Below are positions 39,780 through 47,784 of a stretch of DNA of 64,000 nucleotides, piece after piece (position 1 is the stretch's first letter; each line of letters opens with the position of its first letter). The notes beneath the pieces are model-generated. The model was not told where the DNA came from and did not search any database. It was given only the letters and a program-made list of their open reading frames with translations. The position numbers and the translations under genes are program-made. The stretch is from Thalassocella blandensis (GTDB taxonomy: Bacteria > Pseudomonadota > Gammaproteobacteria > Pseudomonadales > Cellvibrionaceae), in assembly GCA_902141825.1 (NCBI GenBank), contig CABFPG010000005.1, forward strand, positions 248,001 to 312,000, in the 5' to 3' direction.

Positions 39780-39831
39780 CTTTTTGTACTTTCTTTTTGT
39801 GCTTTCTTTTTGTGCTTCCTTTTTTTGCTTT
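39780..39831. repeat. 13-nt pyrimidine-rich tandem repeat, four copies
   Basis: ctttttgtgcttt-type units start at 39780, 39793, 39806 and 39819 with one or two changes each. It abuts the ribA terminator and ends 35 nt before the convergent protease gene. Confidence 0.8.
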
Positions 39832-39866
39832 GGTTTCAAGCTGTGTTTACTTGAATGGATGGTGGC

Positions 39867-41798
39867 CTACTGCTTCGAAATCACCACTGAACTAATCTCA
39901 TCATTAAAACCTTCATTTACCAGACAGTCATCGTCGGCAGTTTTACTGATTACGTTTCCGGCGAAGTTATCATGTTGATAGAGATCTATTTTGTAGCCGG
40001 GCACTACCTGAAGCGATGAAACATCGTCATTGCTTAAACCAAATGCCATCAGTTCTGAAAGTGTATAGCGGCCTTCTTCCAACGCAACCGCGTAACCGTT
40101 GTAGTTGCAGTGCTGATAAAGTGTCACTACTTCTTTTGGAATTTTAGTCACGATGACTGATGTGAGCTGGTCATTAAAATTGTCATTCACCAGGCAGCTG
40201 TCGTCGCTGTCTTTCGCGACCATGGTGCCTGAGTAGTTATTGCCGCTATACATCTCGATTGCATAGTTTTCGCTTACTTTTAATGAGCTTACATCGTTGT
40301 CGTTAATGCCCATGCTATTCAATTGCGCAATGCTGTATCGGCCCTCAGTCAGTGTTGCAGAATACCCGCCAAAATCGCAATGCTGGAACAAGGTAACGCC
40401 TTCTCCACCAGGGGGAGGCGTTGGTGTCGGTGTTGGTCCACCATTGGCATTCATACCGTCAATCGCACGTTGGCCTGTACCGGCTCTGTCCAACCAACTG
40501 CCGATGCTACTGTTGTTCCAGGAAACATTTAACCAGCCGTATACATCAAAGCCATTGTTGCCACACGCCGCCGCACCTCCGGTTAATTGGCCCACAACAC
40601 GCTTGTCCTGATTGAATAATGGAGAGCCTGAAGAGCCCGGTTCGGTCGTTCCTAAATCCCAGTCGTTCACACGCAGGTGCGTCGAGCCATCAATACTCAG
40701 GGCGTCATTTTCAAAGCTGATACGCTTTTCGTGGACAGCGGGATGATGAATGCCGACAGCAGAAGAGGGCACGTTACTCGTCGCATCCCAGCCCGCCAAA
40801 TAGACGTTAAATGCAGGGTTGATTGGATCGTCTAGCTCTACCAGTGTCATGTCTGAAGGATCGTAGCTCGATCGGTATATTGCACCGGTATTAAATTGAT
40901 TGAGTCTCCCGTCACCATTTCCTCCGCTGGCAGAACCGCCAGGAGTACGACAGGTACTGTTTTCGTAATTCCAGTAGACAACCATGGACGGTGCATTGCC
41001 TGCATTGATTCCACAGTGATTGGCTGTAAGGAAATATGGTTTGCCGTCGAAGGCCGTGTTATTTAAAGCTGAACCGCTACAAAATAATCCGCCGCCAGTG
41101 CTATAGGCTGCAGCCGATCGAATTTGATCTCGCCAGCCATCTCCTTGTGGGCAAACTACATCAACATTACAAGAACCGGATTTCGTCGTGAATTCGTCCA
41201 TAATGGCCTTTACCGAGCCGCCAATATAACCATGGTTGACGGAGCTGAGTTCGAGTTGGAGCTGGTCGACTTTATCGGCGTCCAGGTTTACTTCGATAAT
41301 GACGGTATCGCCTTCGAGAATGGGGGTCCAGAGTTGTCCATGGTTTTCATTGTCGTCTGCGGTAAACGGGCGAATCAGATTTTTTTTATTGGGTGTGTAC
41401 ACATAGAGTTCGCCACCTTCAGGCATGTGAAACTTATCAAAACCCAGGTTTAATGAAAGAGCGCCGGGAGACTTTACTGACGTGCGCCAAACAACCTTGG
41501 CTTGTTGTTGACCTGATTTGGTGGTGATTATGGATTCCCAAGCTGTTGTTTGTGGGCTAATGGATACTTTTCGTGGTTCAGCATAGCGAATATAAGGCGC
41601 TGAAGTCATAGCGCTTGTATTTACTTTTTGCGCATCGCGAATTCGAAGTGTGTCATTGTCCAGTGCCTGCAACTCAATGTTATTGATGGGGGCCAGCTGA
41701 GTTTGAGTAAAAGACAGAGGTGCTGCATGTGAGTAAGTCGTTGCAAGACAAATTGCTGAACTAAGTAAAGCTGCTTTGTGTTTGAGTGAGATCGTCAT
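39867..41798 (-). CDS. Secreted trypsin-fold (Lys-C-like) protease with two beta/gamma-crystallin domains
   Basis: 643 residues from the ATG at 41796-41798 (GAGG 7 nt upstream; signal peptide starts here), although the frame runs 71 codons further. Layout: signal (1-24, ends S-H-A-A), propeptide, S1-type peptidase with His in T-A-N-H-C-G, Asp in S-D-M-T-L-V-E-L and Ser in G-S-S-G-S-P-L. A T-P linker follows, then two crystallin domains of ~80 residues. These carry the calcium-site motifs N-D-N-D-V-S-S and S-N-D-D-V-S-S, and each holds F/Y-Q-H-C. Predicted to cut proteins outside the cell; the crystallin domains probably bind calcium and add stability or adhesion. Confidence 0.9.
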   Translation of the reverse strand: MTISLKHKAALLSSAICLATTYSHAAPLSFTQTQLAPINNIELQALDNDTLRIRDAQKVNTSAMTSAPYIRYAEPRKVSISPQTTAWESIITTKSGQQQAKVVWRTSVKSPGALSLNLGFDKFHMPEGGELYVYTPNKKNLIRPFTADDNENHGQLWTPILEGDTVIIEVNLDADKVDQLQLELSSVNHGYIGGSVKAIMDEFTTKSGSCNVDVVCPQGDGWRDQIRSAAAYSTGGGLFCSGSALNNTAFDGKPYFLTANHCGINAGNAPSMVVYWNYENSTCRTPGGSASGGNGDGRLNQFNTGAIYRSSYDPSDMTLVELDDPINPAFNVYLAGWDATSNVPSSAVGIHHPAVHEKRISFENDALSIDGSTHLRVNDWDLGTTEPGSSGSPLFNQDKRVVGQLTGGAAACGNNGFDVYGWLNVSWNNSSIGSWLDRAGTGQRAIDGMNANGGPTPTPTPPPGGEGVTLFQHCDFGGYSATLTEGRYSIAQLNSMGINDNDVSSLKVSENYAIEMYSGNNYSGTMVAKDSDDSCLVNDNFNDQLTSVIVTKIPKEVVTLYQHCNYNGYAVALEEGRYTLSELMAFGLSNDDVSSLQVVPGYKIDLYQHDNFAGNVISKTADDDCLVNEGFNDEISSVVISKQ

Positions 41799-42350
41799 AA
41801 TTACCTCGCCAAAAATATTATTGTTAGTGTGATGTATTTGCTGAAGTCTATGTTCGTTTATTATTGATTTTTCTAATTTTCCTCGGGCTGTGTTTCTGTA
41901 AAAATGTTGAAGGCTTGTATTATAGAAAGCGGTGTTATAAGTCGGCGTTATTGTATGTCGATGATAAAATTTGCATTGTTGCGGGCGCTCGCACATTTCT
42001 TCATTGCACACGCAGAATTGATTTTATTTTCCAGGTTGTGATCAGTTGCACTTTTTTATATTTATATTATTAACGGCGCCTTTTATTTTTTGCAAAATCA
42101 ACCCGATTGATCTACGGGGAGCATGTGCTTCGTTACTCCTTCAAATTAGGTAACGAAAAAGATTTTAATTAACTCAATGAAAAGTGATTTGATTGTGTGA
42201 TGAGTTTTGCAGAATTAGAATGAACACGGCATTCCTGGATAAGATATGTAGCGTGAATCTACACGGTGGCATTTTAATCAAATTGACAAGTTGCGATGCG
42301 GTTCAAGGTGCTATTGCTAATTGTCATGAATAAATCGAATTTTTATTTCA
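41799..42350. other. Promoter region of the protease gene
   Basis: About 550 bp, AT-rich. The frame upstream of the protease start (to 42011) is open but lacks features. Contains the protease promoter by position; no operator recognised. Confidence 0.4.
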
Positions 42351-42386
42351 AAAAAAGCAGATCGATATTAGTCGCTCTGCTTTTTT
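42351..42386 (-). terminator. Intrinsic terminator of the gene at 42472-43287
   Basis: AAAAAAGCAGA (42351-42361) pairs with TCTGCTTTTTT (42376-42386). Perfect 11-bp stem with a T-run in both directions; the minus-strand gene ends about 85 nt away. Confidence 0.85.
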
Positions 42387-42471
42387 CATTTCCTTCTTTC
42401 TTTTTACATTTGGCTGAGTTGCGAGTGTAAACCTAAGTCAGTTAGGCGGCATGTCTAACCACAATGAAAAC

Positions 42472-43287
42472 TTACTGTTGGCTGTACTCAATGACGTAAG
42501 CGAATTCAACAAGCGCATTTGTACGAACTTGTTGCGGGCCGATGTAGGTGTCGATAGTGACATACTCTCCGCCGCAAGCAAAGGTATCGCTAGGCTGTGT
42601 GCCGTAGGCTGGGGGCCATGTATAGTAAATGTCGTACAGATAGGACGATTGATCCTGGTATTCAGTGACATACGTAGGATAGTAAGCATACGGAGTATTC
42701 TGAATGTTAATCCAAACGTTTGAATTACAAGGTTTCACGTATATCCCTTTAAATGTAGCGAAGTTGTAACTCGCTTCAATTTCACTTTGTAAATCTTCCG
42801 GGTGAGCGCGATCTAATGCCCAGCCAGTTTGTTGTGGCCTTGCGGTTGTTAATCCCGATTGCCGATAAATCGAGGTGAAAACGTCGTCTTGTTGACCTAT
42901 GACGTAGTCTCCATCTTCAGTTTTGAAGTAATTGGTCGTCGTGAGTACTTTTTGTTTCCACGCTGCGGGATTTGGTCCGGGAGAAAACTGTCCGGGTGCT
43001 GAGGGGAGGTAGTAGTAAAAACGATATTCAATAATGTCGCCTGCATTGTAAAAATCACTGCTGAAAGTATAAGTGGACAATCCATTGCCAATAGGTAATT
43101 CAGTGTGTTGAATGGAGACCGCTAAATTCTGAACGCTGTTTTGCTTGGAAAAAAGTTCAACATAAGCCTGTCCGCTGGGTAATGTGATTTGAAATGTAAC
43201 GGTATTATTACCGTCGTAAAACAAACTACTTTGCGCATGCGCGAAAACGGGCAAAATGAATAGAAAAAAAATAGTTGAGCGTGACAT
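42472..43287 (-). CDS. Secreted protein with unrecognised C-terminal domain (GWALDRAHPEDL family), paralogue 1
   Basis: 271 residues. Signal peptide 1-18 (ends A-H-A-Q). Residues ~22-120 form a beta-rich domain that looks like a carbohydrate-binding or Ig-like module (many Y, F, T, S). The last ~135 residues are shared with the gene at 43733-44455: G-W-A-L-D-R-A-H-P-E-D-L at 155-166, then K-G-I-Y-V-K-P-C, A-C-G-G and V-R-T. Two Cys are conserved in both and may form a disulfide. I do not recognise the domain. Exported; no catalytic motif is evident. Own terminator at 42351-42386. Confidence 0.8.
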   Translation of the reverse strand: MSRSTIFFLFILPVFAHAQSSLFYDGNNTVTFQITLPSGQAYVELFSKQNSVQNLAVSIQHTELPIGNGLSTYTFSSDFYNAGDIIEYRFYYYLPSAPGQFSPGPNPAAWKQKVLTTTNYFKTEDGDYVIGQQDDVFTSIYRQSGLTTARPQQTGWALDRAHPEDLQSEIEASYNFATFKGIYVKPCNSNVWINIQNTPYAYYPTYVTEYQDQSSYLYDIYYTWPPAYGTQPSDTFACGGEYVTIDTYIGPQQVRTNALVEFAYVIEYSQQ

Positions 43288-43674
43288 TTAACTCTCCTGT
43301 GATTTTGAGTGATGGTAATTGTGAAATAGACAACCTGGTTCCATGGTAAAAAATTATGCTGCTACTGTTAGTAGTGGTAGTAGTAAATTCCCTGTTTATA
43401 TTCGAGTGATGTTGAGAGATGAACTTTGTGATTCGACCAATGAGGTTAGTATTAAATCAAGCTGAACGGCTTGTGTTTGTTTTCTGTAATCTGTTTTATG
43501 CCTATGATTGTTCGGAATATTTTTAGTGTAGTACAAATGGTGACGAAAGTCGTAGTGTTTTATTTTGATGTGCTAGTTTTGCGTAATGGAGGGGAGAAGA
43601 AAAGGTGTAAGTAATTTTATCTGGAAATTATGTCACACCCATTCTGTTTTGGACGCGGAATATTTTAACTGCGT
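43288..43674. other. Promoter region of the gene at 42472-43287
   Basis: About 390 bp, AT-rich, no ORF. Includes the short triplet-rich stretch gtagtggtagtagtaaa near 43370. Confidence 0.4.
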
Positions 43675-43700
43675 ACAAAAAAGCCAGCGATAGCTGGCTT
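43675..43700 (-). terminator. Intrinsic terminator of the gene at 43733-44455
   Basis: AAGCCAGC (43681-43688), loop gata, GCTGGCTT (43693-43700); on the minus strand a T-run follows (43675-43680). About 30 nt past the stop. Confidence 0.85.
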
Positions 43701-43732
43701 AATTAAATACTGACTTTTGCAGCAAAGGTTTA

Positions 43733-44455
43733 TCAGTTACACACTTCAACCTGTTGCCAGGCTTCAGTCCAATAAGACCCCTGCCCTGGTTCATAAGCCC
43801 AGCCTGCCGTGTCTCCTTGAGAGCACCAGCCGCCGACTTTGCATTGATACTCGGCCCCGTAGTGACTGACGATATCTCCTGTGGCGTAACTGGCACCGGC
43901 AAGGTATGCATCTGCGCAGGAAGTATTTGTGTCATTGCTGAACTCTAGTACGAAAGCGAACTTAACTTCTCCGCCAGTGCGTACAGTTTGGTAGCCTGTG
44001 TAAGTCTGGTAACGGGCATAGCTTCCACCACAAGCATAGGTATCATTCAATTTGCCTGCGGGTTCTGCACTATTCCAGCTGTGGTATATATCAAAGAGAT
44101 AATTTGCACCGTCTTGAGTTTCTGTGGCATCACCCTGGTAATCGTAAACAGTGCCCTCAATTTTATCCCAGGTATCGGATTGGCAAGGTTTGACGTAAAC
44201 ACCTTTAAGCGCAGCCGTTGAATATCCCGCTTGAATGCTCGTCAATAAATCTTCAGGATGTGCGCGATCTAAAGCCCAGCCAGAGCCATATGCGTAGGTA
44301 TAGCTAATATCACTTTGCTCGAATATGCTGACAAAGGAATTGCCATTTACGCCGGCTGTGTAGGCGCCATCGGTTGTTATTAGAGTCTCTGCATTGATAC
44401 TGGCGGCTGCAGAGCCCAGTCCAAGTGATAAACAAAATATTGCTGAGCGGATCAT
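43733..44455 (-). CDS. Secreted protein with GWALDRAHPEDL domain and CBM5/12-like chitin-binding module, paralogue 2
   Basis: 240 residues. Signal peptide ~1-22 (ends S-I-N-A). The shared domain spans about 35-175: G-W-A-L-D-R-A-H-P-E-D-L at 59-70, K-G-V-Y-V-K-P-C at 84-91, A-C-G-G and V-R-T, then V-K-F-A-F-V-L-E-F-S. The C-terminal ~55 residues resemble a CBM5/12 carbohydrate-binding module: Y-x(4)-Y-x-T-G-D-I-V, Y-x-A-E-Y-Q-C-K, and a W-rich end with G-S-Y-W-T-E-A-W. Chitin or cellulose attachment is likely. Function of the shared domain unknown. The neighbour at 42472 has a different N-terminal module on the same core. Confidence 0.8.
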   Translation of the reverse strand: MIRSAIFCLSLGLGSAAASINAETLITTDGAYTAGVNGNSFVSIFEQSDISYTYAYGSGWALDRAHPEDLLTSIQAGYSTAALKGVYVKPCQSDTWDKIEGTVYDYQGDATETQDGANYLFDIYHSWNSAEPAGKLNDTYACGGSYARYQTYTGYQTVRTGGEVKFAFVLEFSNDTNTSCADAYLAGASYATGDIVSHYGAEYQCKVGGWCSQGDTAGWAYEPGQGSYWTEAWQQVEVCN

Positions 44456-44983
44456 TTACTTCTCCATTAATTAACGTTGTTTGAACTCCAAGAGCAACGA
44501 AACACATCCTGAAAAGCCGACATTCTGTTTATGCGTTTTACTTATTGGTTCCATTACTTTGTGGCGTGCAAGTTATAATTATGTTGATTGTATTGCAAGC
44601 AATATTTTTAAATTTTGTATAAAAATAATTACTTTTGTCTATTAATTATATAAAACGTATTGGTTCTATCGAAAAAAAATGGTTGTCACCTTTTTGTAAA
44701 TAAATACACGTAAAATTGGCAATTTTATTAGATCGATAGAGGTAAACGATTAAATCGCACATGGCAAAACATTGGCGTCAGTTCACCGTTGTTGGACTGG
44801 TGTTATTGAGCGTTTAATTTTTTTTAATTGTCAATGTGAATATTAATTGGCGTACCACAAGAAAACTTTCCAGGTACGCGGCTGCAGGAAATGTATTGAC
44901 GTATTGCTGTAATAGTTGCGGCGGTTGAAGTAGGGCGCAATGTCTTGCATGTATACGCTATTATGTGAAATCACAAAAATAGA
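44456..44983. other. AT-rich intergenic region
   Basis: 528 bp between two minus-strand genes. The longest thing of interest is a plus-strand 18-codon frame at 44761-44817 that reads like a cut-off signal peptide; I do not call it a gene. Holds the promoter of the gene at 43733-44455. Confidence 0.4.
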
Positions 44984-45811
44984 TTATGCCCATGGGGTTA
45001 TCTGTCGGAGAATATCGAATTGATATCCCAGTGAGATAGTTGCATCATTTTTTAGCATGCCTTCAAAAATATTCGTGAGCAACAAGAGTGCGATGATAAA
45101 AATAATCACCCACTTTAATTGAAATGCTGGAGCCTCAAAAGCAGGGTTTCCACTCACACCATTATTTCTAAAGCGCTGAGAATCCACCAGGTACAGTACT
45201 TTTTGGATGCTCTCTTCATCAAAGTAGCGCTGCAGGCGAAGTTCATCTCGACTCCAATGAAAAATCTCATCAAGTGATTTCACCATAAAAATGAGCAAAT
45301 TAGGATGGGAGTAAATTAATTTCGGTTCAGCTTCAAAAGCAAGAAAGCCAAACATTTTAAGCCAGAGCTTTTCCTTTGCTTCGAGGTCCAGAAGTTCGTC
45401 TCGAGCAAACAGGCGCTCCCATTCTTTTTGCTGGTAGCGAAGGTTTTCATCTTCCCATACGGTATTAACTTCATCACAGAAGACAAGGTCTGGGTCCAGA
45501 GTTTGCGCTTGAGTGTCGGGCGAAATTTCCGATGATGCATCTATCGGATGTGTGCCGTCGGATAGCGGGACATCTTCCGTTTGCGTTGCGATAGGGGCAT
45601 TCGAATGGTGTTGTTCTGTATCATGTTGATTAAATGCATAGTCAGAATGCTGACTGAATTGTAAAGCTTCTTCATATGCTTGCCTTAAGGCTTGAAATTT
45701 ATCAGCCTGAGTCTCAGGATTATATTGTTTAATCAACGAGGTATAGGCGCGTTTTATGGTTTTTTTATCCGTGGTTGGTTCAATCTCCAACACATCCCAG
45801 CATGTGTGCAT
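44984..45811 (-). CDS. J-domain-like membrane protein, HscC partner (HPD motif replaced)
   Basis: 275 residues. Residues 3-50 align with a J domain (C-W-D-V-L-E-I, then K-x-T-I-K-R-A-Y-T-S-L-I-K-Q-Y, and F-Q-A-L-R-Q-A-Y-E-E-A-L), but the HPD tripeptide that stimulates Hsp70 ATPase reads N-P-E (31-33). A single membrane helix lies near 233-248 (W-V-I-I-F-I-I-A-L-L-L-L). The start overlaps the stop of the Hsp70 gene (TAATG), so they form a pair. This resembles the E. coli HscC-DjlB/DjlC arrangement. Role inferred: a co-chaperone that recruits the Hsp70 to the membrane. Confidence 0.8.
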   Translation of the reverse strand: MHTCWDVLEIEPTTDKKTIKRAYTSLIKQYNPETQADKFQALRQAYEEALQFSQHSDYAFNQHDTEQHHSNAPIATQTEDVPLSDGTHPIDASSEISPDTQAQTLDPDLVFCDEVNTVWEDENLRYQQKEWERLFARDELLDLEAKEKLWLKMFGFLAFEAEPKLIYSHPNLLIFMVKSLDEIFHWSRDELRLQRYFDEESIQKVLYLVDSQRFRNNGVSGNPAFEAPAFQLKWVIIFIIALLLLTNIFEGMLKNDATISLGYQFDILRQITPWA

Positions 45812-47508
45812 TAAAAAATGTTTCCATCTAGTTTGTCTAATTCTGTCATTAACTCATTTCTGGCTTGATCTGCCTTTTTAAGATCTTGTTGTGCCAGTAT
45901 TGCTTCAAACTCACTGATCAAGTGACTAATGTAGTGTCGGGTATCTCCCAGACTTTGTTCATAAATACGTTCAGCGCGAGCGATAGCGGCACGGTTTTGC
46001 TGTGTTTCCCGTGGATGAATCTTTATCGTCTGGAGTTTTTTCAAGCTGGCTTGAATTTCTTGTTGGCTGATACTTCCCGGACTCTTTTCTATGATGGTCG
46101 AACAGTGCTCTCCGGTGGAGTTTACGGTAGCTTCAACTTCCAAAATACCATTGACATCATAGGTAAAGCGAATATCCACACTTTGTTCGCCAGCCTTACC
46201 TTGCGGCACATTGATGTCGAGCTTGCCTAGTAAAAGATTGTTTTTCACCAGTCGACTTTCACCCTGATATATTTGCAGTGCAAGATGCTTCTGGTTGTCT
46301 GCGACCGTATACACGCGCTCTACTTTGCTGACGGGAATAACCGTATTGCGTTCGAGAATGGGCATGAAGTGTCCTTCCTCGTATTGCCCGTGGTGATGTT
46401 CACGCACAATTTCCACGCCCAGGGTGTAAGGGCATACATCAGTCAGTACAACATCTTTCAATGGGCGGCTGTCATTCTTTAACGAAGCTTGAATGGCTGC
46501 TCCAATCGCCACGACCTGATCGGGATTGATTGTGCCACTTGGAACACGGCGAAACATTTTGGATATAGTGCTGCGTATGATGGGCATTCTGGTTGCGCCG
46601 CCCACTAAAAGAACATCGGACAGTTCTGCGGGTTTAATATCCGAATCACGCAATACTCGTTCAATCGGTGCTCGCAAGCGATTTAGCAACGGTTCCGATT
46701 TTTCTGCGAATTTATCGCGAGAGAACTGCCACTGCTTTGTTCCCTCTTTTAAAGGAATGTCGATCTCAATACTTTGCTGTTCGCTCAGTTTCAATTTGCT
46801 GAGGTTAGCAAGTGCTCGCAACTGTGTTTTTTCGTGAGCGGAAAGTGCGTCGTAAACTATTCCGCAATCTTGAACTATGCTCTGCTGGATTGCGCTTGTA
46901 AAATCTTCACCGCCAAGAAAGGTATCGCCAGCAGAAGCGTGTACTTCCATTACATCATTAAATAACTCCATGATGGATACATCAAATGTTCCACCACCAA
47001 GATCGACCACCATAAAGGTGCTGTCGTCTTCGCGGTCATGTAGACCGTATGCCGCCGCCGCGGCAGTTGGCTCGTTAATCAGGCGCTCAACCTTTAAACC
47101 TGCCATCTCACCTGCAACTTTGGTTGCGTTGCGTTGTACATCATTAAAGTAAGCGGGGACGCTGATAACCGCTTCCGTCACTTCTTCATTTAGAAATGCT
47201 TCGGCATCAGCTTTTAAGCTTTTGAGTATTAAGGTGCTGAGTTCTACAGGAGTAAACTTTTGCCGGGAAAGGTTAAACACGGCGTTTGTTCCCATTTTTC
47301 TTTTAAACGCTTCTATGCTGCTTTCCGGGTGAGTGATTAATCTTTCTTTCGCTGCTTTTCCGACAAGGATTTCCCCATTCGTATCTACCGAAACAACTGA
47401 GGGTGTTAAGGTCTCGCCATGAATGTTTGGTATTAATGTCGCCTGATCATTTTGCCAAACGGCAATTAAGCTATTTGTCGTACCTAGGTCTATGCCTACT
47501 ACTGCCAT
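45811..47508 (-). CDS. hscC: HscC-type Hsp70 chaperone
   Basis: 565 residues, shorter than DnaK (~640) and close to HscC (~556). ATPase domain with G-I-D-L-G-T-T-N-S at 5-13, V-V-D-L-G-G-G-T-F-D-V-S, and L-V-G-G-A-T-R-M-P. The substrate-binding domain is followed by a short helical lid and lacks the acidic DnaK C-terminal tail. No grpE is nearby. AAGGAA precedes the ATG. It probably serves a specialised set of clients with the J-like protein encoded next. Confidence 0.92.
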   Translation of the reverse strand: MAVVGIDLGTTNSLIAVWQNDQATLIPNIHGETLTPSVVSVDTNGEILVGKAAKERLITHPESSIEAFKRKMGTNAVFNLSRQKFTPVELSTLILKSLKADAEAFLNEEVTEAVISVPAYFNDVQRNATKVAGEMAGLKVERLINEPTAAAAAYGLHDREDDSTFMVVDLGGGTFDVSIMELFNDVMEVHASAGDTFLGGEDFTSAIQQSIVQDCGIVYDALSAHEKTQLRALANLSKLKLSEQQSIEIDIPLKEGTKQWQFSRDKFAEKSEPLLNRLRAPIERVLRDSDIKPAELSDVLLVGGATRMPIIRSTISKMFRRVPSGTINPDQVVAIGAAIQASLKNDSRPLKDVVLTDVCPYTLGVEIVREHHHGQYEEGHFMPILERNTVIPVSKVERVYTVADNQKHLALQIYQGESRLVKNNLLLGKLDINVPQGKAGEQSVDIRFTYDVNGILEVEATVNSTGEHCSTIIEKSPGSISQQEIQASLKKLQTIKIHPRETQQNRAAIARAERIYEQSLGDTRHYISHLISEFEAILAQQDLKKADQARNELMTELDKLDGNIF

Positions 47509-47710
47509 GGGTTTTTCCTTTCCGCAATATTTTTTGCCTCTTTATTTTTAATTTTTTTGTGCAATTTAATGGGCGTCGAATTTTCTGGCCTCACAGATTA
47601 CATTGCAAGTAATTTGCTAAGCAATTAATTTTTGTAAAGAGATATATGAATCGTGAACGTGTATTGCAAAATGCAATAATTGTTTTGATGTTAAGGTGGG
47701 CATCATATCA

Positions 47711-47731
47711 AAAGCGTCGCAGTGACGCTTT
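47711..47731. terminator. Hairpin between convergently spaced genes
   Basis: AAAGCGTC (47711-47718) pairs with GACGCTTT (47724-47731). Short U-runs; second hairpin downstream of the sugar dehydrogenase gene on the minus strand. The remaining 47509-47710 is AT-rich promoter region of hscC with no ORF. Confidence 0.5.
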
Positions 47732-47758
47732 ATCATGAGGGTGTTCGCAAATGAAAAT

Positions 47759-47784
47759 GACGCCAAAATCTAATTTTTGGCGTC
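47759..47784 (-). terminator. Terminator overlapping the sugar dehydrogenase stop
   Basis: GACGCCAAAA (47759-47768) pairs with TTTTGGCGTC (47775-47784); the stop codon lies in the stem-loop. On the minus strand attttcatttg follows. Confidence 0.55.

Noticed and set aside
41799-42011. 71-codon N-terminal extension of the secreted protease
   Set aside because: A good ribosome site and signal peptide start at 41798; the extension has no domain character.
44761-44817. 18-codon ORF MAKHWRQFTVVGLVLLSV resembling a cut-off signal peptide
   Set aside because: No ribosome-binding site and nothing follows it in frame.
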